Source: CALBPI01 sp039700805
GTDB taxonomy: Bacteria; Pseudomonadota; Gammaproteobacteria; Steroidobacterales; Woeseiaceae
Length of the DNA stretch: 10,600 nucleotides
Assembly (NCBI GenBank): GCA_039700805.1
Contig: JBCAZE010000113.1
Coordinates: 1 to 10,600 of the forward strand
Reading direction: 5' to 3'
A program made the position numbers and the translations under genes. The notes under the pieces were generated by a model. It ran no database searches and had not been told where the DNA came from. It worked only from the letters and a program-made list of their open reading frames with translations. Below, piece by piece: positions 5,912 to 10,600 of this stretch; the first letter of the stretch is position 1, and every line of letters starts with the position of its first letter.

Positions 5912-6621
5912 GTACGCGATCGTCGAAGCAATCGGTCACAGCTGAGCTTAGGCCCTTATCGACATTTCTTTCCATGTTGGGTCGTGAGCTTCGGTTGACG
6001 TTGAGGAAGCCCGCGGACTTTCTAAATCCATTATTTTTCTTCGCGATGGTCGTCACGCTGTTTCCCGTTGCCGTCAGCCCTTTGCCGGACGTATTGAGAG
6101 TTCTCGGTCCGGGTGTCGTTTGGGTGGCTGTGCTGTTGGCGGCCTTGCTGCCGCTGAATACGCTGTTCGGCCGAGACCATGAGGATGGCACGCTTGAGTA
6201 CTATGCGCTGTCAGGGCAATCACTCGCTGCATTGGCTTTTGCCAAAATTGTGGCGCTGTGGCTGGTCGGTGTTGCGCCCCTTGTGCTAGCGTCCGCTTTG
6301 GTCGCTCGTTCGTACCTTTTGCCCGCTGAAAGCGTACCGATTTTGCTGATCACACTGTCGCTAGGTGGCTACAGTTTGTGTGCTATCGGTGCGGTGGCTG
6401 CTGGGCTTACAATTGGGGTTCAACGTGCCAGTGCATTGATCGCGCTACTCGTGTTGCCATTGATGATTCCGATCATGATTTTTGGTACCCGAGCGATTTC
6501 GCTATCGAGCATCAACGCACCGTTAGGGGGTGCGATCGAGTTACTGGCCGCGATCGCAATATTGGCGACGATGTTGGCACCTTTGGCCACGGCAGCGGCT
6601 GTGCGGATCAGTCTGGAGTAA
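5908..6621 (+). CDS. ccmB: Haem exporter membrane protein CcmB
   Basis: Integral membrane subunit of the CcmAB transporter. About six hydrophobic segments can be traced, with the family's conserved NPLFFFAMVVTLFP near the first one, the PGVVWVAVLLAALL segment, the cytoplasmic loop FGRDHEDGTLE, a VLPLMIPIMIFGT segment and a C-terminal APLATAAAVRIS that matches family ends. The start is not certain. TTG 5908 (used here, 237 residues) overlaps the ccmA stop as TTGA and has GGAG 8 bases upstream. GTG 5899 has GAGG 8 bases upstream. ATG 5974 would give 215 residues, nearer the roughly 220 of the E. coli protein, but has no Shine-Dalgarno. Identity is secure; the first 22 residues are not. Confidence 0.9.
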   Translation: MSTRSSKQSVTAELRPLSTFLSMLGRELRLTLRKPADFLNPLFFFAMVVTLFPVAVSPLPDVLRVLGPGVVWVAVLLAALLPLNTLFGRDHEDGTLEYYALSGQSLAALAFAKIVALWLVGVAPLVLASALVARSYLLPAESVPILLITLSLGGYSLCAIGAVAAGLTIGVQRASALIALLVLPLMIPIMIFGTRAISLSSINAPLGGAIELLAAIAILATMLAPLATAAAVRISLE

Positions 6622-6632
6622 TTGTCGAGAAC

Positions 6633-7382
6633 ATGTGGAAGTTTTTTCATCAATTGGCGTCGCCACCGCACTTCTATCGCCTGGCCGGGATTTTCGGTCC
6701 TTGGCTGCTAGGGCTCGCATTGGTAGCTATGACGATCGGTATGTACATCGGTTTGTTCATTGCGCCGCCGGATTATCAGCAAGGCTACGCCGCCAGAATT
6801 ATTTTTGTTCACGTACCTGCGGCGTACTTGTCTTTGATGGCGTACACGATGATGGCGATCGCGGCTGTCATCGGATTGATATGGAATATGAAGCTTGCGC
6901 ACGCAGTGAGTGTCGCTGCGGCGCCAATCGGTGCATCTTTCACATTTCTAGCGCTGATCACTGGTGCTATTTGGGGCCGGCCGATGTGGGGAACTTGGTG
7001 GGAGTGGGGTGATCCAAGATTGATGACGGAGCTGATCTTGCTGTTTCTCTACTTCGGTTACATGACCTTGCGATCCGCGATTGAAGACCGTGCGAAAGCA
7101 GACAAAGCGAGCGCCGTACTCGCCATCGTTGGGGTAGTTAACGTGGTGCTTGTGCACTATTCCGTCGAATGGTGGAGCTCACTTCACCAAGGGCAAACGA
7201 TCATGAACGAAGAAGCGAAGATCCCTGGGTCGACGCTGGCGGCGCTCTTAACCATGATCGGCGCGTTCACGCTGTTTTTTGGTGCGATGATGTTCTACCG
7301 GTTGCGCGCAGAGGTTTTAGAGAGAGAACAGCATGCGCGATGGGTGAAACGTATGTTGTTGGGAGAGGCAAGTCATGCGTGA
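6633..7382 (+). CDS. ccmC: Haem-handling membrane protein CcmC
   Basis: Inner-membrane protein that presents haem to CcmE through a periplasmic tryptophan-rich loop. At 249 residues it has the normal length, with about six membrane segments. Expected haem ligands are present: His60 in FVHVPAAY and His185 in VEWWSSLHQG, matching His60 and His184 of the E. coli protein. The tryptophan-rich signature lies at 115-130 (WGRPMWGTWWEWGDPR). Compared with the usual WWxWDxRL form it appears to carry one extra residue, Gly126. The ATG at 6633 is chosen because the protein then begins as family members do; open frame continues far upstream inside ccmB. The Shine-Dalgarno is weak. The gap to ccmB is 11 bases, and the 3' end overlaps ccmD by 8 bases. 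Confidence 0.95.
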   Translation: MWKFFHQLASPPHFYRLAGIFGPWLLGLALVAMTIGMYIGLFIAPPDYQQGYAARIIFVHVPAAYLSLMAYTMMAIAAVIGLIWNMKLAHAVSVAAAPIGASFTFLALITGAIWGRPMWGTWWEWGDPRLMTELILLFLYFGYMTLRSAIEDRAKADKASAVLAIVGVVNVVLVHYSVEWWSSLHQGQTIMNEEAKIPGSTLAALLTMIGAFTLFFGAMMFYRLRAEVLEREQHARWVKRMLLGEASHA

Positions 7383-7566
7383 GTTTTTCGCGATGGGTGG
7401 CTACGCCGCTTATGTCTGGAGCTCGTTCGCGCTAACGGCATTGGTGCTGTGGTTCAATGGCTGGAGTGCGGCACGACGACATCGCCAGATATCGGACACG
7501 ATTCGGTTGCGGTTGAACAGCGGCGAGAGCAATCAGGGCGCGACGATCAAGGAGGTTCAGGTATGA
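7375..7566 (+). CDS. ccmD: Small haem exporter subunit CcmD
   Basis: A 63-residue single-pass membrane protein that associates with CcmC and CcmE and helps release haem-loaded CcmE. It shows the family's FAMGGYAAYVWSSF start, one membrane segment (about 9-30) and a basic stretch just after it (ARRHR), consistent with the C-terminus in the cytoplasm. Its size is normal for CcmD. It overlaps the ccmC end by 8 bases and the ccmE start by 4 bases (ATGA), in the expected order. Confidence 0.92.
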   Translation: MREFFAMGGYAAYVWSSFALTALVLWFNGWSAARRHRQISDTIRLRLNSGESNQGATIKEVQV

Positions 7567-8000
7567 CACCCAAACAACAACGTATGTTATCCGTGGGCAT
7601 GTTGATTGTCGGTCTTGCGGTCGTCAGTACGCTCGTCATCACCTCAATCGATAGCGCTGGTGACTTCTATCACGACATCGATGTCGTATTGGCTGGTGAA
7701 TATCCCCAAGATCGAAGTTTCCGTGTCGGTGGACTCGTCAAAGAGGGGAGTCTAGATAGAGTGCCAGGCAGTCTTGAGCTGACATTCGTATTGACCGATA
7801 CCGTCAACCAACTGCCTGTGTCGTACACCGGCGTGTTGCCCGATCTATTCAGAGACGGGCAGGGCATTATCGCGACCGGGACCATGGCCGCGACAGGTGT
7901 ATTCATTGCGGATGAGATTCTCGCAAAGCATGACGAGAATTACATGGCGCCGGAAGTGGCCGAATCATTGAAAAAACAAGGTTACGAGGTGCCTGAATAG
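7563..8000 (+). CDS. ccmE: Haem chaperone CcmE
   Basis: Periplasmic haem chaperone, anchored by one N-terminal membrane helix (about residues 9-28), which binds haem covalently and passes it to the CcmF/CcmH ligase. The haem-binding motif LAKHDENYMAPE is intact, with His123 as the covalent attachment residue and Tyr127 as the likely axial ligand. The OB-fold core is typical: FRVGGLVKEGSL, FVLTDTVNQLPVSYTGVLPDLFRDGQ. At 145 residues it has the usual length and is the classical His-type rather than the Cys-type. The ATG at 7563 overlaps the ccmD stop and has GGAGG 7 bases upstream; the frame is open further upstream but without a better start. Confidence 0.97.
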   Translation: MTPKQQRMLSVGMLIVGLAVVSTLVITSIDSAGDFYHDIDVVLAGEYPQDRSFRVGGLVKEGSLDRVPGSLELTFVLTDTVNQLPVSYTGVLPDLFRDGQGIIATGTMAATGVFIADEILAKHDENYMAPEVAESLKKQGYEVPE

Positions 8001-8002
8001 GC

Positions 8003-9961
8003 ATGTATCCAGAACTCGGACAAGTTGCGCTCGTCATCGCCCTCGCGTTGTCATTGATCCAAGGCGTTGTGCCTTTGATCGGTGCGCATCGCAATGATCA
8101 GCCGATGATGAGTATCGCGCGACCGGCTGCCGTTGCGCAGTTCGGCTTTGTCGGTATCGCGTTTGCGATCCTTGCGGCGGCCTTTATCAACAATGATTTT
8201 TCGTTGCAGTACGTTGCGAGCAACTCGAATAGCCAACTACCCACACTGTTCCGATTTGCTGCGGTTTGGGGGGCGCATGAAGGCTCGATGTTACTTTGGA
8301 CATTGATCCTGTCGGCGTGGACATTGGCTGTCGTATTACGTTCCGGATCGCTTCCGCTCGACATAGCTTCCCGAGTGATTGCGGTGTTGGGGCTGCTCAG
8401 TGTCGGCACGCTGACGTTCATCCTTTTTACATCTAACCCCTTCCTGCGTTTGCAGCCCTCGGCAGCGGACGGCGCGGATCTCAACCCGCTGCTGCAGGAT
8501 CCCGCTCTCGTCATTCACCCGCCGATGCTCTATGTCGGGTACGTTGGCTTGTCGGTTGCATTTGCATTCGCTATTGCGGCCATGCTGTCTGGAAATCTCG
8601 ATCGCCAGTGGGCGCGATGGACGCGTCCATGGACGACGGCAGCCTGGGTGTTTCTGACTCTGGGAATTTCCCTCGGTAGCTGGTGGGCCTACTACGAGTT
8701 AGGTTGGGGCGGCTGGTGGTTCTGGGATCCGGTCGAAAATGCCTCATTCATGCCTTGGCTCGCAGCGACGGCACTGTTCCATTCGCTGGCGGTGACTGAA
8801 ACGCGCGGGCTGTTTAAAAGCTGGACACTGTTGCTGGCGATCATGGCGTTTTCTCTGAGCCTCTTAGGGACATTTTTGGTGCGGTCAGGGATCATCGTCT
8901 CGGTGCACGCATTCGCAAGCGATCCTACCCGCGGTTTTTTCATACTGGCCTTTCTCTTACTCGTGATTGGCATCGCATTAGCCCTCTATGCATGGAGAGC
9001 GCCGGGGTTGGATTCGACGGCAGGATTTCAACCCACGTCTCGCGAGACCTTCTTACTTCTCAACAATGTACTTTTGGTGATCGCGGCCACGTTAATTTTG
9101 GTAGGTACCCTGTATCCGCTGTTCATTGATGCGCTCGGGCTTGGCAAAGTCAGTGTCGGTGCGCCGGTGTTCGAGCTGGTGTTCATCACGCCGATGCTAC
9201 CACTCGTGTTCTTGATGGGATTCGGGATGCACGCTACCTGGCGTACGGGCAACCTGGATGCGGTTTGGCGCGACTATCGGTGGTTCCTTGCTGGTGCAGT
9301 TGTTCTTGGTATCGGGCTTGTGTGGTTTGTTTATGGTCGACCGTCAATCCTGACGATGACCGGCGGTGTCGCTGCAACCTGGATCATGTTGGTTTCTCTT
9401 CGCGAGCCGTTGCGGGCGTTAGCAGGTCGAGTCGCGATGACGCGATCGGCAGCGGGTATGCATGTCGCGCACTTCGGTGTCGGCGTTTTTACGCTGGGTG
9501 TCACAGTGGTGTCGGCATTCGGGTTGGAAGAGGATCGCGCTATCCGGCCAGGACAGGCGCTGTCGGTTGCCGGTTATGAGTTCACGTTGAATGACCTCGG
9601 GACCGGCCAAGGCGCGAACTATCAGTTTTTGCGTGGCGATGTCACTGTTCGAGAAGATGGACATATCATTGCCGAGCTTGCCCCCGAGAAGCGTCGTTAC
9701 CTGGTACAAGAAAGTATGATGACCGAAGCCGGCATTGACGCCAGGCTATCGCGTGACTTGTTCGTCGCCATGGGCGATCCGCTCGGAGATGAGGCATGGT
9801 CTGTTCGAGTGCAATATAAGCCGTTGGTCCGCTTGATTTGGCTCGGGACAATTATCATGGCACTGGGTGGTCTTTTGGCGATCAGTGATCGGCGCTATCG
9901 CGTGCGTCAAAAACAAGAGAAGCCGAGTAAGACCGATACGTTGGCAAAGGCGAGTCACTAA
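8003..9961 (+). CDS. ccmF: Cytochrome c haem lyase subunit CcmF
   Basis: Large inner-membrane protein of the haem-ligating complex; it takes haem from CcmE and, with CcmH, joins it to the CXXCH cysteines of apocytochromes. At 652 residues and with many membrane segments it has the normal size. The WWD signature is intact at about 234-243 (GWGGWWFWDP), followed by VENASFMPWL. The four conserved histidines expected from the E. coli protein are at His173 (VIHPPMLY), His260 (LFHSLAVTE), His302 (SVHAFASDP) and His490 (VAHFGVGV). The long periplasmic domain lies at about 510-605, followed by the last membrane helix. It starts 2 bases after the ccmE stop with a weak GAGGTG upstream, and its TAA overlaps the ccmG ATG by one base. 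Confidence 0.97.
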   Translation: MYPELGQVALVIALALSLIQGVVPLIGAHRNDQPMMSIARPAAVAQFGFVGIAFAILAAAFINNDFSLQYVASNSNSQLPTLFRFAAVWGAHEGSMLLWTLILSAWTLAVVLRSGSLPLDIASRVIAVLGLLSVGTLTFILFTSNPFLRLQPSAADGADLNPLLQDPALVIHPPMLYVGYVGLSVAFAFAIAAMLSGNLDRQWARWTRPWTTAAWVFLTLGISLGSWWAYYELGWGGWWFWDPVENASFMPWLAATALFHSLAVTETRGLFKSWTLLLAIMAFSLSLLGTFLVRSGIIVSVHAFASDPTRGFFILAFLLLVIGIALALYAWRAPGLDSTAGFQPTSRETFLLLNNVLLVIAATLILVGTLYPLFIDALGLGKVSVGAPVFELVFITPMLPLVFLMGFGMHATWRTGNLDAVWRDYRWFLAGAVVLGIGLVWFVYGRPSILTMTGGVAATWIMLVSLREPLRALAGRVAMTRSAAGMHVAHFGVGVFTLGVTVVSAFGLEEDRAIRPGQALSVAGYEFTLNDLGTGQGANYQFLRGDVTVREDGHIIAELAPEKRRYLVQESMMTEAGIDARLSRDLFVAMGDPLGDEAWSVRVQYKPLVRLIWLGTIIMALGGLLAISDRRYRVRQKQEKPSKTDTLAKASH

Positions 9962-10491
9962 TGGCGCGCTATCTCATCCCACTTGCTGTTTTTCTGGCGT
10001 TAGCGTTTTTCTTTGTGGTGGGCCTTGGAAAAGACCCATCGCGTATCCCTTCGCCGCTGCTGAGCAAACCATTACCGACGTTCACGCTCGGTACGGTGTC
10101 CGATCCTAACAGTCGGATTGAAAGCCGCGTGATGACTGGCAAGCCGGCGCTACTCAATGTATGGGGAAGCTGGTGTGTGAGCTGCGCTGTGGAGCATGAG
10201 TTTTTGATGTCGCTGGCCCGGGAAGACGATCTGCCGATTTACGGGCTCAATTGGAAAGACGAGTTGGATGATGCAAGGCAGTGGCTTGCCCAACGTGGCG
10301 ACCCTTACGTCATGTCGTTGTACGACTATGAAGGTCGTGCGGCCATTGATCTTGGCGTCTATGCCGCGCCTGAGACATTTTTGTTGGATGCCAACGGTAC
10401 GATCGTACACAAGCATATAGGTCCATTGGATATGACTATTTGGACGCAAGATTTTTTGCCGCGTTTGCGACAGTTGGGAGTTAGCGAGTGA
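9961..10491 (+). CDS. ccmG: Thiol:disulfide oxidoreductase CcmG (DsbE)
   Basis: Membrane-anchored periplasmic thioredoxin-fold protein that keeps apocytochrome (or CcmH) cysteines reduced before haem ligation. Residues 5-22 form the single membrane anchor. The active site is WCVSC (Cys72 and Cys75), followed by the family's AVEHEFL. Other family marks are the YGLNWKD strand with its acidic residues and the cis-proline loop GVYAAPETF (Pro137), where many homologues have GVYGAPETF. At 176 residues the size is normal. The ATG overlaps the ccmF TAA, and the stop overlaps the ccmH GTG by 4 bases, so translation is probably coupled through all three genes. Confidence 0.95.
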   Translation: MARYLIPLAVFLALAFFFVVGLGKDPSRIPSPLLSKPLPTFTLGTVSDPNSRIESRVMTGKPALLNVWGSWCVSCAVEHEFLMSLAREDDLPIYGLNWKDELDDARQWLAQRGDPYVMSLYDYEGRAAIDLGVYAAPETFLLDANGTIVHKHIGPLDMTIWTQDFLPRLRQLGVSE

Positions 10492-10600
10492 CTGGCTTTC
10501 GGATACTTGGTCTTGCCTTGTGCTTGTTGTTGAGCCATGCATCGTCGGCCATCGATAGCGAGCGCGCGTTTGAAGATGACGCGTTGCAAGCGCGATACCA
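10488..10600 (+). CDS. ccmH: Cytochrome c maturation protein CcmH, N-terminal part (cut by window edge)
   Basis: Only the first 37 codons are inside the window. The GTG at 10488 overlaps the ccmG TGA by 4 bases and has GGGAG 7 bases upstream, which fixes the start. The product begins with a signal peptide (FRILGLALCLLLSHASSA, cleavage likely after SSA) and continues IDSERAFEDDALQARY. The FEDDALQARY segment is typical of mature CcmH/CycL just before the LRCPxCQN redox motif, which would lie beyond the edge. CcmH passes reducing power to apocytochrome c and works with CcmF. Whether a CcmI-like domain is fused or separate cannot be seen. Confidence 0.88.
   Translation, partial: MTGFRILGLALCLLLSHASSAIDSERAFEDDALQARY

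Noticed and set aside
5515..5931. Long minus-strand open frames across ccmA (also at 5495-5905)
   Set aside because: They are antisense to a clear ABC ATPase gene, have Arg/Ser-rich low-complexity translations and no recognisable domain.
6378..6632. Extended N-terminus for CcmC starting inside ccmB
   Set aside because: The extension has no resemblance to CcmC and would overlap ccmB by over 200 bases; the ATG at 6633 gives the normal family length.
10174..10188. CcmG active site WCVSC instead of the WCPTC of E. coli
   Set aside because: Variation between the two cysteines is common in CcmG/DsbE (WCVxC forms occur in other gammaproteobacteria), and the cysteines and cis-proline are intact.

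Overview
This window looks like chromosomal DNA of a proteobacterium, most likely a gammaproteobacterium. The evidence is a compact System I cytochrome c maturation operon in the order ccmABCDEFGH, an ExeA-like AAA protein, a CC0125/CC1285-type lipoprotein, clear Shine-Dalgarno sites and dense start/stop overlaps. I would not name a lower rank. Composition looks uniform, and I see no insertion sequence, phage gene, tRNA, rRNA or CRISPR array.

Layout. (1) At 26-445, minus strand, lies a small lipoprotein gene. (2) A divergent intergenic region (446-648) carries a good candidate promoter of the ECF sigma type. (3) At 649-3590, plus strand, lies a tight four-gene operon. It encodes an ECF sigma factor, a single-pass membrane protein with a HEAT-like C-terminal domain (probable non-zinc anti-sigma factor) and two tandem exported DUF4097-type beta-repeat proteins. 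It ends at a strong bidirectional hairpin terminator (3609-3643). (4) Convergent to it, at 3677-5005 on the minus strand, is an ExeA/GspA-like AAA domain joined to a C-terminal FHA domain. Its Walker A and Walker B motifs lack the key residues. (5) A 264-base A/T-rich divergent intergenic region (5006-5269) follows. (6) From about 5270 to the window end is the ccm operon, ccmA to ccmG complete and ccmH cut off by the edge.

How the genes work together. The ccm products attach haem covalently to apocytochromes c in the periplasm. CcmAB (ABC transporter) with CcmC and CcmD loads haem onto CcmE and releases holo-CcmE. CcmF with CcmH ligates the haem to the apocytochrome, and CcmG keeps the CXXCH cysteines reduced. 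The sigma/anti-sigma/DUF4097 operon looks like a self-contained envelope-sensing unit. The sigma factor would be held at the inner membrane and, when freed, would transcribe its own operon and so the two exported repeat proteins. That role is inferred. The AAA-FHA protein may be a phosphothreonine-reading scaffold rather than a working ATPase; its partners are not visible here.

The most unusual items are the degenerate AAA-FHA fusion and the sigma/HEAT anti-sigma/double DUF4097 operon with a candidate autoregulatory promoter. The ccm operon itself is classical, apart from a possible one-residue insertion in the CcmC tryptophan-rich signature.
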